NCBI RefSeq assembly: GCF_010669305.1
Contig: NZ_CP048649.1
Span: 496,001-560,000, forward strand
DNA length: 64,000 nucleotides
Direction of reading: 5' to 3'
From: Aminipila butyrica
GTDB lineage: Bacteria > Bacillota > Clostridia > Peptostreptococcales > Anaerovoracaceae
Part shown: positions 25,468 to 33,170 of the stretch, one piece after another
Layout: each line of letters begins with the position of its first letter
Position numbering within the stretch: the stretch's first letter is position 1
Notes under the pieces: generated by a model
Database searches by the model: none
Told to the model about the DNA's origin: nothing
What the model saw: the letters and a program-made list of their open reading frames with translations, nothing else
Made by a program: the position numbers and the translations under genes

Positions 25468-26946
25468 ATGATACATTACACAAGCACCCGCGGGAGCAAG
25501 CAGATAAAGACAGCGGCACAGGCTGTTATACAAGGAATCGCAGAGGACAGAGGGCTTTATGTACCGGAGGAGGTACCAGCGCTGCCTTTCAAGCTAGAAG
25601 ACTTGCGGGGAAAGACTTATCAGCAAGTAGCTTTTCAGGTGATTTCAGCATTTTTTACTGATTACACAGAGGAAGAAATGCAAGCCTGTGTCAATGGCGC
25701 TTATGACAGTAAGTTTGAAGAAAAGGAAGTCGCTCCTTTGGTAAAAGGTGGAGACGTTCATTTTCTGGAATTGTATCACGGAAAGACAGCGGCCTTTAAG
25801 GATATGGCGCTGTCCATTCTGCCTTACCTCCTGACTACGGCCATGAAAAAGGAAAAGGAAGAAAAGAAAATCTGCATTTTAACCGCTACTTCTGGGGATA
25901 CCGGCAAGGCTGCTTTGGAGGGCTTTGCAGACGTGCCGGGAACCGAAATCGTGGTGTTTTACCCAAATCAAGGTGTTAGCCAAGTTCAAGAACGGCAAAT
26001 GGTTACCCAGGAGGGAGCCAATACCCACGTCTTTGCTATCAACGGGAACTTCGATGATGCCCAGACTGGCGTGAAAAATATCTTTAACGATGATGCCTTT
26101 GCGGAAGAGCTGGCGCAGATGAACTGCAAATTATCCTCGGCAAATTCCATCAATATTGGGCGTTTAGTGCCCCAGGTGGCTTACTACGTTTATGCCTATG
26201 GAAAGATGGTAGAGCAGGGAGTTCTAAAGTCAGGTCAGCCGATGAATGTGGTGGTTCCTACGGGGAATTTTGGGAACATTTTGGCAGCTTATTATGCCAA
26301 GCAGATGGGTATTCCAGTAGGTAAACTAATTTGCGCCTCAAACGAAAACAAGGTATTGACGGATTTCATCAATACAGGCTGCTATGATATTAAGCGAGAT
26401 TTTTACCTGACCAATTCGCCATCCATGGATATTCTGATTTCAAGCAACCTGGAACGGTTATTGTATCATCTGGCAGGCGGGGATGCGGCTCAGGTGAAGG
26501 AATTGATGGATTCCTTGGAGAAGGACAAGATATATCAGGTCAGTGAAAAGATTAAAGCCGGTTTGAAAGACTTTTACGGCGGCTTTGCTACGGTGGAGGA
26601 GACCAACCAGGCTATCGCTTCTATGTATGAAGAAAACGGCTATCTAATGGATACCCATACTGCTGTGGCCTATAAAGTATATCAGGACTATCTAGGGGAA
26701 ACTGGAGATCATACGCCAGCGGTCATTGCTTCTACGGCCAGTGCATATAAGTTTGCAGACAGTGTGGCTCAGTCTATTGGATTGGGCGCAGAAGTGGACG
26801 GTTTTGCGTATGTGGCGGCACTGCATCAGAAGACGGATGTACGTATTCCAGCAGGATTAAAAGATTTAGAGAGCAAAGCGATTCGCCATACGGGTGTTCT
26901 GAATTTGGATCAGATGAAAGATTCCGTGCGGGAATCTCTGCAATAA
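25468..26946 (+). CDS. thrC: threonine synthase
   Basis: 492 aa. PLP enzyme that makes threonine from O-phosphohomoserine. Seen: the PLP lysine loop HGKTAAFKDMALSILP (Lys near 111), the phosphate-binding LTATSGDTGKAALEGF, and VVPTGNFGNILAAYYAK. The N-terminal MIHYTSTRG is typical. The length is that of the fungal/gamma-proteobacterial class. AGGAGGAAGG precedes the ATG. mgsA follows 92 bases later with no clear terminator. Confidence 0.95.
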   Translation: MIHYTSTRGSKQIKTAAQAVIQGIAEDRGLYVPEEVPALPFKLEDLRGKTYQQVAFQVISAFFTDYTEEEMQACVNGAYDSKFEEKEVAPLVKGGDVHFLELYHGKTAAFKDMALSILPYLLTTAMKKEKEEKKICILTATSGDTGKAALEGFADVPGTEIVVFYPNQGVSQVQERQMVTQEGANTHVFAINGNFDDAQTGVKNIFNDDAFAEELAQMNCKLSSANSINIGRLVPQVAYYVYAYGKMVEQGVLKSGQPMNVVVPTGNFGNILAAYYAKQMGIPVGKLICASNENKVLTDFINTGCYDIKRDFYLTNSPSMDILISSNLERLLYHLAGGDAAQVKELMDSLEKDKIYQVSEKIKAGLKDFYGGFATVEETNQAIASMYEENGYLMDTHTAVAYKVYQDYLGETGDHTPAVIASTASAYKFADSVAQSIGLGAEVDGFAYVAALHQKTDVRIPAGLKDLESKAIRHTGVLNLDQMKDSVRESLQ

Positions 26947-27038
26947 GCTGGATTGCTCAGAAGAGCAGTCTTAGAAGATGCGAAATCCGCGGGTAAGAGC
27001 CGGCGGATATTGGCAGATGGAAGAGGGGAGATGAGAAA

Positions 27039-27518
27039 GTGTCTTATCAGGCAACAGAACAAGTCTTAGACAAGCACAAGCGAATCGCTTTGGTGGCTCA
27101 TGATAATCAAAAATCAGCTTTGGCTAAATGGTGTGAAGACAATAAAAGCATATTGAAGCGGCATTTTCTGCTTGGCACCGGTACCACATCAAAACTTATA
27201 GCAGAGGCTACTGGGCTGCCTGTGAAAGGGTTTAAAAGCGGTCCTCTGGGAGGAGATCAACAAATCGGTGCTCGGATTGCCCAGAGCGAAATCGATATGC
27301 TGATTTTCTTCTGGGACCCCCTAGAAGCCCAACCTCATGATCCCGATGTCAAAGCCTTGCTGCGAATTGCAGTGGTCTACGACATCCCAGTGGCTAATAA
27401 TCGGGCGACAGCGGATTTTCTCATTTCCTCTCCATATATGAATGAGGAGTATCGGCATCAGGTTCTGAATTACGACAAGGTACTGGAAGAGCGGGTAAAG
27501 AATTTGAATGCTAAGTAA
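27039..27518 (+). CDS. mgsA: methylglyoxal synthase
   Basis: 159 aa. Turns dihydroxyacetone phosphate into methylglyoxal, a bypass that frees phosphate when sugar phosphates pile up. Seen: KRIALVAHDNQKSAL, the loop GTTSKLIAEATGL, SGPLGGDQQIGARIA with the catalytic Asp, and the phosphate-binding NRATADF. The start is GTG, with GAGGGGAG upstream. The product is toxic, and the VOC gene at 18761 might take part in handling such aldehydes, but nothing in the sequence ties them. Confidence 0.95.
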   Translation: MSYQATEQVLDKHKRIALVAHDNQKSALAKWCEDNKSILKRHFLLGTGTTSKLIAEATGLPVKGFKSGPLGGDQQIGARIAQSEIDMLIFFWDPLEAQPHDPDVKALLRIAVVYDIPVANNRATADFLISSPYMNEEYRHQVLNYDKVLEERVKNLNAK

Positions 27519-27624
27519 AGGTCTTTAAAACGTTAATTTGAAGGTCACTGTGACCGTTGGACAGGGGGGAAATTCCCCTGCGAGAAAGACGGTAAAATTT
27601 ATTGGCAAAAAATAAAAAAACAGC

Positions 27625-27653
27625 TTGAAATCTATTTTCTTATGTCGTATAAT
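27625..27653 (+). promoter_or_regulatory. promoter of tRNA-Ser
   Basis: TTGAAA, 17 bases, consensus TATAAT; transcription would start near 27660, about 34 bases ahead of the mature tRNA. Confidence 0.82.
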
Positions 27654-27659
27654 AGTAAA

Positions 27660-27686
27660 TGCGTGTTGAGAAAAGAACAACACGCA
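27660..27686 (+). other. hairpin in the tRNA 5' leader
   Basis: TGCGTGTTG and CAACACGCA, a perfect 9-bp stem with a 9-base purine loop, ending 8 bases before the tRNA. It may protect the precursor end or steer RNase P processing. Confidence 0.6.
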
Positions 27687-27693
27687 ACAGTCT

Positions 27694-27781
27694 GGAGGAT
27701 TGACCGAGTGGCTAAGGAGCCTGATTGGAAATCAGGTAAGGTGTTAAAGCCCCGTGGGTTCGAGTCCCATGTCCTCCGCCA
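27694..27781 (+). tRNA. tRNA-Ser (GGA anticodon)
   Basis: 88 bases with the 3' CCA encoded. Acceptor stem GGAGGAT/GTCCTCC, anticodon loop TTGGAAA in the stem CTGA/TCAG, long class II variable arm, T loop GGTTCGAGTCC. The encoded anticodon GGA reads UCC/UCU. The prophage integrase begins behind it, so its 3' end is the probable attachment site. Confidence 0.95.
27754..27781 (+). other. candidate attL core (tRNA 3' end)
   Basis: T arm plus acceptor 3' strand of tRNA-Ser, the usual crossover segment for tyrosine integrases. The tRNA remains intact, as expected if the phage carries a copy of its 3' part. No second copy is found up to 64000, so this is unproven. Confidence 0.4.
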
Positions 27782-27785
27782 GATT

Positions 27786-27817
27786 AAGAACCGCTAGTGA
27801 TGGCGGTTCTTTGCTTT
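27786..27817 (+). terminator. terminator behind tRNA-Ser
   Basis: AAGAACCGC pairs with GCGGTTCTT around TAGTGATG, then TGCTTT. Weak T tract but a strong stem. Confidence 0.7.
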
Positions 27818-27940
27818 ATGCATTGAAATTTAAAGAGTTTCGGGTTGCTATCATTTTTAATATTTTGTAATCATTTGCAAACATTCTCATTCTTTTTCGC
27901 TTGTATGCAACATGGCGTGCAACACGATAATGCTTAAAAA

Positions 27941-29002
27941 TTAGAGCAATTTATCGAAATACTCGTCTATTTTTTTATCAACTATCTTTCTTTCGGTGCT
28001 GAAAGTATGCTGATAAACCTTTTTCATCGTATGGGGAGTTTTCCAACCGCCGCGCTCCATGGCGTATTTTTCAGGTATATTGAGCATGAGCATGACAGAG
28101 GCATTTAGATGCCGCAAGTCATGAAAGCTTATGTCAAAGTTCGCATTTTCCATAATCGTTTTGAACCTTCCATAAATTTGATTTCGCGTCAGTGGCACGA
28201 GATGACGATCTTTCCCCGTTTTTTTATAGTCGATATAAGATTCCTGTCGAGCTATAAGGTCTGTTATATACGCCGGAAGCTGATGTTTCCTTATCCTTCT
28301 TTCTGCCTTGCCTGTTGATTTCTCGTAAGACTTATTTTCTACATCTACAAGCACTTGATCAATATATATAGTCCCGTTTTTTACAGACGAACACTTTAAA
28401 CCTCTTATTTCGCTCATAGAGAACGACAACCAAATGGCAAGCATACAAGGAAGCTCTACCCAGGTGCCTTTTATGACCCTTATCACCTCTTGTGGCTCGG
28501 GCAACTCTACGTTCTTAATAGGTCGCTTAGGAAGTACGATATCGAAGCGCAGGGCGTGTATCTTGTGTATTGCGGTAGATAGTAGCCCATATTCGTTAGC
28601 AACCGTCTTAGGCGAGATTACGGTGCCTTTAAGACTAATTCGTTTGGCCTCGTCATTGATGGCTATTTGCATATTTTCATTATCTAAGTTTTTAACCTTT
28701 ACATTCATGATGTTTTGAAAGGCGTACTTCTTAATTTTCCTATACCCTTCTATGGTTGTGGGTGAAAGAAGTTCTCTCATGGTTAAATATTTGTCTATAG
28801 TCTCACTAACAGTCAAATCATTATTGTTTGACTTCTTTTTTTTGTGCGTGAGTTTAAATTCTGCCGCTAAAAACTCTGATTCATCCTTGTCCCATGATGT
28901 AAACGATTCGTAAACTCTTTTATCTTTCCCGTCTACTTTCGCGGTGTGTGAAAATACAAGGGTTCTCCATGCTCCGCTAGGGAGCCTTTTTGCGTTTGCC
29001 AT
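27941..29002 (-). CDS. int: tyrosine-type phage integrase
   Basis: 353 aa. Catalyses site-specific integration and excision. Seen: N-terminal arm-binding part (MANAKRLPSGAWRTLVFSH), SAM-like core-binding domain (about 65-165), then the catalytic domain with Arg in SEIRGLKC, HDLRHLNAS (the HxLRH box), a later W/H position in RGGWKTPHTM and the nucleophile Tyr in KKVYQHTF. AGGAGGG precedes the start. Transcribed toward the tRNA, separated from the repressor by 9 bases and probably cotranscribed with it. Confidence 0.95.
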   Translation of the reverse strand: MANAKRLPSGAWRTLVFSHTAKVDGKDKRVYESFTSWDKDESEFLAAEFKLTHKKKKSNNNDLTVSETIDKYLTMRELLSPTTIEGYRKIKKYAFQNIMNVKVKNLDNENMQIAINDEAKRISLKGTVISPKTVANEYGLLSTAIHKIHALRFDIVLPKRPIKNVELPEPQEVIRVIKGTWVELPCMLAIWLSFSMSEIRGLKCSSVKNGTIYIDQVLVDVENKSYEKSTGKAERRIRKHQLPAYITDLIARQESYIDYKKTGKDRHLVPLTRNQIYGRFKTIMENANFDISFHDLRHLNASVMLMLNIPEKYAMERGGWKTPHTMKKVYQHTFSTERKIVDKKIDEYFDKLL

Positions 29003-29011
29003 ATTCCCTCC

Positions 29012-29344
29012 TCACTTTTTATCCCTCGCCATTCTCAACAAGCTTAGGGCTAGCTTGATATCATCCGGCGAAAACCCTTCATCTTTGGCCTCTACCATTA
29101 TGTTTATATATTCCGGTGATAGCCCTGCGACAGTTTCTATTGGGGCGACCGTTTTATTTAGCCCCATAAGATAGTCAACGGAAACACCGAAATAATCAGC
29201 TAGTTTTTGTAGTTTGTCTACTTTGGGTATGCTTCTGCCCCTTTTCCAATCAGATAGGGTAGATTGCGGTACTTTGGCTTCTTGGGAAACTTTATAAGCA
29301 GTCAACCCGTTGTTTTTTAACAATTCTTCAAAAATCTCATACAT
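29012..29344 (-). CDS. CI-type phage repressor (XRE HTH)
   Basis: 110 aa. HTH in LTAYKVSQEAKVPQSTLSDWKRGRSIPKVDKLQKLADYFGVSVDYLMG, an XRE domain, plus a short C-terminal helical region that lacks a peptidase; it is too short for a LexA-type self-cleaving repressor. Start: ATG 29344 with AAGGTG six bases upstream, rather than the GTG at 29353. Divergent from the Cro-like gene, with four operator half-sites between. Its HTH recognition part resembles that of the Cro-like protein. Confidence 0.88.
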   Translation of the reverse strand: MYEIFEELLKNNGLTAYKVSQEAKVPQSTLSDWKRGRSIPKVDKLQKLADYFGVSVDYLMGLNKTVAPIETVAGLSPEYINIMVEAKDEGFSPDDIKLALSLLRMARDKK

Positions 29345-29370
29345 AAAATACACCTTAATAAAATAATAAC

Positions 29371-29508
29371 GGAAATGCGATAAAAAGTATTGACATTACC
29401 GCAAAAGCGTAGTACAGTATGAGTATGCAAAGGAAATGCGATAAATATACCTTTACATACTCTGGAAATGCGATTAATTTTTCAACAAAACTAATATATC
29501 ACATTTCC
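29371..29508. promoter_or_regulatory. repressor/Cro operator region, four GGAAATGCGAT sites
   Basis: GGAAATGCGAT occurs three times on the plus strand (29371-29381, 29432-29442, 29464-29474) and once inverted with one change as ATCACATTTCC (29498-29508). They flank the rightward promoter and cover its early transcribed region, as expected for lysogeny-switch operators. Which protein binds is inferred from position. Confidence 0.75.
29390..29418 (+). promoter_or_regulatory. early rightward promoter (PR)
   Basis: Consensus TTGACA, 17 bases, TACAGT. One operator site lies 9 bases upstream of the -35 and one 14 bases past the -10. Confidence 0.85.
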
Positions 29509-29547
29509 GAAGTAACTTCAAGAACTTTTATGAGAGGAGGTGTTTTT

Positions 29548-29745
29548 TTGTATCAAAAATTTGAAACTTTAATAAGCGAAAGAGGAGTAACGCCATACCG
29601 AATATCTCAAGACACGAAAATCCCACAGACTACATTTAGTGATTGGAAAAGCGGTAGAAGCAAACCAAAAGCTGATAAGTTACTAGTTCTAGCTAAATAC
29701 TTTGACGTTCCAATAGAATACTTTTTAGAAGGAGATACACCATGA
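29548..29745 (+). CDS. Cro-like XRE repressor
   Basis: 65 aa from TTG at 29548, chosen because GAGAGGAGGTG lies seven bases upstream; the longer ORF to 29419 would run through the operators. The whole protein is one XRE domain (TPYRISQDTKIPQTTFSDWKSGRSKPKADKL), close to the N-terminal domain of the divergent repressor, so both probably read the same sites. First gene of the early operon. Confidence 0.85.
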   Translation: MYQKFETLISERGVTPYRISQDTKIPQTTFSDWKSGRSKPKADKLLVLAKYFDVPIEYFLEGDTP

Positions 29746-29915
29746 TAGAAATAATTTCGCTGGAGCAGATTATGGTAGATTATGCACTCACTAGACGGCA
29801 GGCCACGAAGTATTTGAATAAAAAAGGCTGTCCAGTTCTGCCTAGATTCAAAAATCAACCTTACAAGGTTGTACGACACAAATGGGAGGAATGGTTAGAA
29901 TCTCAACGGAGATAA
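29742..29915 (+). CDS. small excisionase-like DNA-binding protein
   Basis: 57 aa, ATG overlapping the Cro-like stop (ATGA). LEQIMVDYALTRRQATKYLNKKGCP...YKVVRHKWEEWLES has the length and layout of a winged-helix excisionase/MerR-like HTH (start of helix-turn-helix, KGCP turn, RVxxxxWEEWL end). Probably helps excision or early control. Confidence 0.65.
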   Translation: MIEIISLEQIMVDYALTRRQATKYLNKKGCPVLPRFKNQPYKVVRHKWEEWLESQRR

Positions 29916-29960
29916 GTCACTTGTATTGGACAAGCAGTATATAGAAAGGAGGAAAAAGAG

Positions 29961-30158
29961 TTGACTAAATTTGAAGTATTAAAGTCAATTACAGATGTTA
30001 AAGAGTTTTCGTCAGTGGTATTTGAGCTTTCAAAAGATAAGCAGACACCGCAAGAGATTGAAAACCTACTTACGGAAGAAATAACAGAAAAGGAGCTACA
30101 GATGTTGAAATCTATAGCTCAAACAGACTACCCATTATCTTTAGATGGTAAACAATAG
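29961..30158 (+). CDS. small phage protein, unknown
   Basis: 65 aa, TTG start with AAAGGAGG nine bases upstream. MTKFEVLKSITDVKEFSSVVFELSK begins a helical protein; small proteins of this form are common in Gram-positive prophage early regions. No motif that gives a function. Its end overlaps the convergent gene at 30128 by 31 bases. Confidence 0.6.
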   Translation: MTKFEVLKSITDVKEFSSVVFELSKDKQTPQEIENLLTEEITEKELQMLKSIAQTDYPLSLDGKQ

Positions 30159-30358
30159 TGGCAACCGTTAGGGGCCGCGTTGCTCGAAAATATGGACTGT
30201 ATTAGAGCATTTTCATAACTCGTACAGTTCAGCACGTGTTCGGGCTTGATCTCATTAATTTGGCAATTTACATTTTCGTTATCAAGGTCATGTATTTCGC
30301 CAGTATTCTTATTCAACACGAAACGGCCACCGTTATACGGTGCATTGTATCGTCGCAT
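30128..30358 (-). CDS. small protein with GCHYC motif, against the early operon
   Basis: 76 aa from ATG 30358, with AAAGGAGATA upstream; the ORF to 30436 has no site. Seen: MRRYNAPYNGGRFVLNKNTG, IHDLDNE, and NGCHYCLPSKDNG at the end. The pattern (short Asn/Gly-rich start, C-terminal CxxC) recurs in small hypothetical proteins of Clostridia. It is transcribed against the early operon and could be expressed in the lysogen. Function unknown. Confidence 0.65.
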   Translation of the reverse strand: MRRYNAPYNGGRFVLNKNTGEIHDLDNENVNCQINEIKPEHVLNCTSYENALIQSIFSSNAAPNGCHYCLPSKDNG

Positions 30359-30459
30359 AATATATCTCCTTTCAAAGTATTTCAGAATAGCGGTTCTGAT
30401 AAGGAGATTATACAACAAAAAGTAAAATTTTGCCAATTTAAAAAGAAAGGAAGTAGATT

Positions 30460-30726
30460 ATGAAAACAGAAATTTTAAAAGTATCAGCAACTTCTAGCCC
30501 TAACGCAGTAGCGGGGTCAATAGCAGCAGTCATCCAAGAGGGCAAGAATGCAGAAGTACAAGCTATCGGCGCAGGGGCTGTTAATCAAGCCATTAAGGCT
30601 GTAGCAATCGCTAGAGGGTACGTAGCGCCAGTAGGGTTTGATTTGGTGTGTGTGCCGGGATTTAAGGCTCTGGAGATTGAAGGAAAAGAGAAGACGGCCA
30701 TATCGCTGTATGTAGGCAGACGGTAG
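30460..30726 (+). CDS. spoVS: SpoVS-family protein encoded by the prophage
   Basis: 88 aa, the full length of stage V sporulation protein S. Seen: EILKVSATSSPNAVAGSIAA, QAIGAGAVNQAIKAVAIARG and VPGFKALEIEGKEKTAISL, each matching the conserved SpoVS core (an Alba-like, nucleic-acid-binding fold). In Bacillus, SpoVS acts late in spore formation. GAAAGGAAG lies upstream. It stands between the switch region and the replication genes, so it would be made early in phage growth. Confidence 0.93.
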   Translation: MKTEILKVSATSSPNAVAGSIAAVIQEGKNAEVQAIGAGAVNQAIKAVAIARGYVAPVGFDLVCVPGFKALEIEGKEKTAISLYVGRR

Positions 30727-30759
30727 CTCAAACCATTTAGAAAGGGGGCTCGCACATGA

Positions 30760-31548
30760 ATGGATAAAGGATATTTCAAGGTGTACCGCAAGGTGTTTAA
30801 CAATCCTATCTGGAGCATAAAACCTTACTCGAAAGGACAGGCCCTGATAGAGCTTATAGGCACCGCAAATTATAGGCCGCAAACGATTATTTTAGGTAAT
30901 GAGGAAGTGGAAATAAAGCGGGGTCAACTACATACATCAGAGGTCAAATTGGCTGAAAAATGGGGCTGGAGCAGGAAGAAAGTTCGGACGTACCTTGAGC
31001 AGTTGGAAAGGCTCAAAATGGTTACAACGGTAGGCACAACAAAAGGTACAACGATAACCATTGAAAATTACGAGCTTTACCAGGGTGAGGGCACAGCGGA
31101 CGACACAGCAGACGGAACATTGCAGGAACATCAAAAGAACATCAAAAGAACATCAAAGGATACACGAACAATAAAGATAAAGAAAGAGAAGAAGGATAAG
31201 AAGGATAAGAATATAAAGAAAGATATAGCACCCTACCCCCTAGCCGAGTTTGGATTTTCCTCTAGTGTTGAATCGAAAATTGAAGAGTGGGTTGCATACA
31301 AGCTAGAGAAGAAAGACACGTATACCGTTATTGGGTTTAAAAAGCTTATGACAATAGTTCAGAACAATATAAGCCAGTACGGGGAAAATCGTGTTTTAGC
31401 ACTAATCGACGAGTGCATGGCTAATAACTGGAAAGGGGTTATATGGGAAAAGCTCAGGAAGGAAGGCGGTACTGAGAAAGCAAAAAACAATGCTAGAGAC
31501 GAAAGCGAAGGGGGTGAGTACGATTACAACAAGTTCTTTGAAAATTGA
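30760..31548 (+). CDS. DnaD-like phage replication initiator
   Basis: 262 aa. N-terminal winged-helix part (GYFKVYRKVFNNPIW, WGWSRKKVRTYLEQLERLKMV), a charged low-complexity linker rich in Lys/Asp (about 125-160) and a C-terminal DnaB_2/DnaD-type helical domain (IGFKKLMTIVQNN...NWKGVIWE). This is the layout of phage replisome organisers. It precedes the DnaC-like loader with a 59-base overlap. AAAGGGGG lies well upstream; the ATG has a spaced, imperfect site. Confidence 0.85.
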   Translation: MDKGYFKVYRKVFNNPIWSIKPYSKGQALIELIGTANYRPQTIILGNEEVEIKRGQLHTSEVKLAEKWGWSRKKVRTYLEQLERLKMVTTVGTTKGTTITIENYELYQGEGTADDTADGTLQEHQKNIKRTSKDTRTIKIKKEKKDKKDKNIKKDIAPYPLAEFGFSSSVESKIEEWVAYKLEKKDTYTVIGFKKLMTIVQNNISQYGENRVLALIDECMANNWKGVIWEKLRKEGGTEKAKNNARDESEGGEYDYNKFFEN

Positions 31549-32353
31549 TGCTGCTATAGGAGCAGACGGAGCATGCAAGTTCTGTGGGCAGCACACACAG
31601 CCTCACGAACTATCAAGATTCCTTCTAGCAAAAGGCCGAATACAGTCGGCTCTGTATAAGCGGTGCGACTGTAAAAAGGCAGTAGCCTTTTACGAAGCAC
31701 TCGACTATCAGCAAAGAGAAGCTCAGGCCGTAAAAGAACAAGAGGAACTAGAGAAGATACAACTAGAAGGTCGAAGGGCTCGAATAGCCGGATATGAAAA
31801 GCAGCTAGGGCGCAGATTCACCGGGCGGACGTTCCAGAACTTTGATAGAGCTGGCAACGAAAAAGCGTTTGATATCTGTCTGGAATACGCTAAGAACTTC
31901 AAAAACAACAAAGGCGAGGGGCTTCTGTTCCTAGGTTCAGTAGGGACAGGAAAAACACACCTCGCTGCTGCAATAAGCAACTTGATTATAGCACAACATG
32001 TTATCCCTGTAAAGTTTGTAAATATCACACTGCTACTGGCAGAGGTGAAGGACACATACGAAGAGGGCAAAGATAAATCAGAAAAGGAGATTATCCGGCA
32101 GCTGTCGGAGGTTGAGCTACTTGTTATTGATGACCTTGGCAAAGAAAAGCCAACGGAGTGGAGCAATAGCGTAGTCTACAGTATCGTGAATAACCGGTAC
32201 GAGAACTACAGGCCGCTGATCATAACCACAAATTGTTCAGTAGATGAACTAAGAGAGCGATTGGGGGAAGCGACGGCTTCACGGATAATTGAAACATGCA
32301 AAGGCATCAGGCTAGATGGACCAGACCGCCGGATGGAAAAGTTGAGAAAATGA
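31490..32353 (+). CDS. dnaC: DnaC-like helicase loader (AAA+)
   Basis: 287 aa. Loads the host DnaB helicase onto phage origins. Seen: an N-terminal Cys group (CKFCGQ...RCDCKKA) that may bind zinc, Walker A GSVGTGKTH, Walker B LLVIDDLG, sensor TTNCS and a C-terminal arginine-finger region. The true start is uncertain: ATG 31490 lacks a ribosome binding site; GTG 31514 lies directly behind AAGGGG. Overlaps the DnaD-like gene. Confidence 0.9.
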   Translation: MLETKAKGVSTITTSSLKIDAAIGADGACKFCGQHTQPHELSRFLLAKGRIQSALYKRCDCKKAVAFYEALDYQQREAQAVKEQEELEKIQLEGRRARIAGYEKQLGRRFTGRTFQNFDRAGNEKAFDICLEYAKNFKNNKGEGLLFLGSVGTGKTHLAAAISNLIIAQHVIPVKFVNITLLLAEVKDTYEEGKDKSEKEIIRQLSEVELLVIDDLGKEKPTEWSNSVVYSIVNNRYENYRPLIITTNCSVDELRERLGEATASRIIETCKGIRLDGPDRRMEKLRK

Positions 32354-32369
32354 AAGGATGGATAAATCG

Positions 32370-33170
32370 ATGAAAAAATATAGTTTTACAGGAGTAACAA
32401 AGGTTGTTTTCGGAATCACTCTGCACCAGATAAGAGCAGAGGTTAGCTTTGGAGCAGTCATTAAAGGAGAAATCGGAGGTTTTGTAGAGAAAGAAGAAAA
32501 CCTTAACCATGATGGCGATGCGTGGGTCTCTGGCGATGCGCGGGTCTATGGCGATGCGCGGGTCTATGGCGATGCGTGGGTCTCTGGCAATGCGAGGGTC
32601 TCTGGCAATGCGTGGGTCTCTGGCGATGCGAGGGTCTCTGGCGATGCGTGGGTCTCTGGCAATGCGAGGGTCTCTGGCAATGCGTGGGTCTCTGGCGATG
32701 CGCGGGTCTATGGCGATGCGTGGGTCTCTGGCGATGCGTGGGTCTCTGGCGATGCGCGGGTCTCTGGCGATGCGTGGGTCTCTGGCGATGCGCGGGTCTA
32801 TGGCGATGCGCGGGTCTATGGCGATGCGCGGGTCTATGGCGATGCGTGGGTCTCTGGCGATGCGTGGGTCTCTGGCGATGCGCGGGTCTATGGCGATGCG
32901 CGGGTCTCTGGCAATGCGAGGGTCTCTGGCGATGCGAGCCTTATGTGGATATCTAAAATCGGCAGCCGAAACGGCACAACCACTTTCTTCCATTCCAAGC
33001 TTGGGATTGAAGTTTCCTGCGGTTGCTTTCTAGGCACGATAGAGCGATTTACAGATAAGGTTGAGCAGACACATGGAGACAACGCACACGGCAAGGCGTA
33101 CCGACTTGCGATTGAGATTGCCAAGCTGCGCATAGATACCAACGAGGAAATCCCGGAAGTGGAGGCGTAG
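32370..33170 (+). CDS. phage protein with 18-bp-encoded left-handed beta-helix repeats
   Basis: 266 aa. N-terminal domain (MKKYSFTGVTKVVFG...GEIGGFVEKEENL), 23 near-identical hexapeptides of the form G-D/N-A-R/W-V-S/Y (residues about 49-186), then a C-terminal domain (TFFHSKLGIEVSCGCF, HGKAYRLAIEIAKL). Hexapeptide repeats with a small/aliphatic residue every sixth place form a left-handed beta-helix. Such proteins recur in phages of Gram-positive and enteric hosts with no known role. ATG 32370 is preferred to 32358, as AAAGGA lies 11-12 bases ahead. The repeats are nearly identical in DNA. Confidence 0.85.
   Translation: MKKYSFTGVTKVVFGITLHQIRAEVSFGAVIKGEIGGFVEKEENLNHDGDAWVSGDARVYGDARVYGDAWVSGNARVSGNAWVSGDARVSGDAWVSGNARVSGNAWVSGDARVYGDAWVSGDAWVSGDARVSGDAWVSGDARVYGDARVYGDARVYGDAWVSGDAWVSGDARVYGDARVSGNARVSGDASLMWISKIGSRNGTTTFFHSKLGIEVSCGCFLGTIERFTDKVEQTHGDNAHGKAYRLAIEIAKLRIDTNEEIPEVEA
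32514..32927 (+). repeat. 18-bp tandem repeat array, 23 units
   Basis: Units follow GGCRATGCGNGGGTCTMT. Variation is almost confined to three places (gat/aat, agg/tgg/cgg, tat/tct). 23 x 18 = 414 bases exactly. Because the unit is a multiple of three without stop codons, several other frames, including the antisense, also stay open here; those are artefacts. Unit gain or loss keeps the gene in frame. Confidence 0.95.

Noticed and set aside
32514..32927. CRISPR array
   Set aside because: The repeats are 18 bp, adjacent with no spacers, and in frame with a protein of regular hexapeptides.
32307..32993. Overlapping long ORFs on the other strand and in the other plus frames at the repeat array
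   Set aside because: They stay open only because the repeat unit is a multiple of three without stops; no ribosome binding sites, and the proteins are monotonous.
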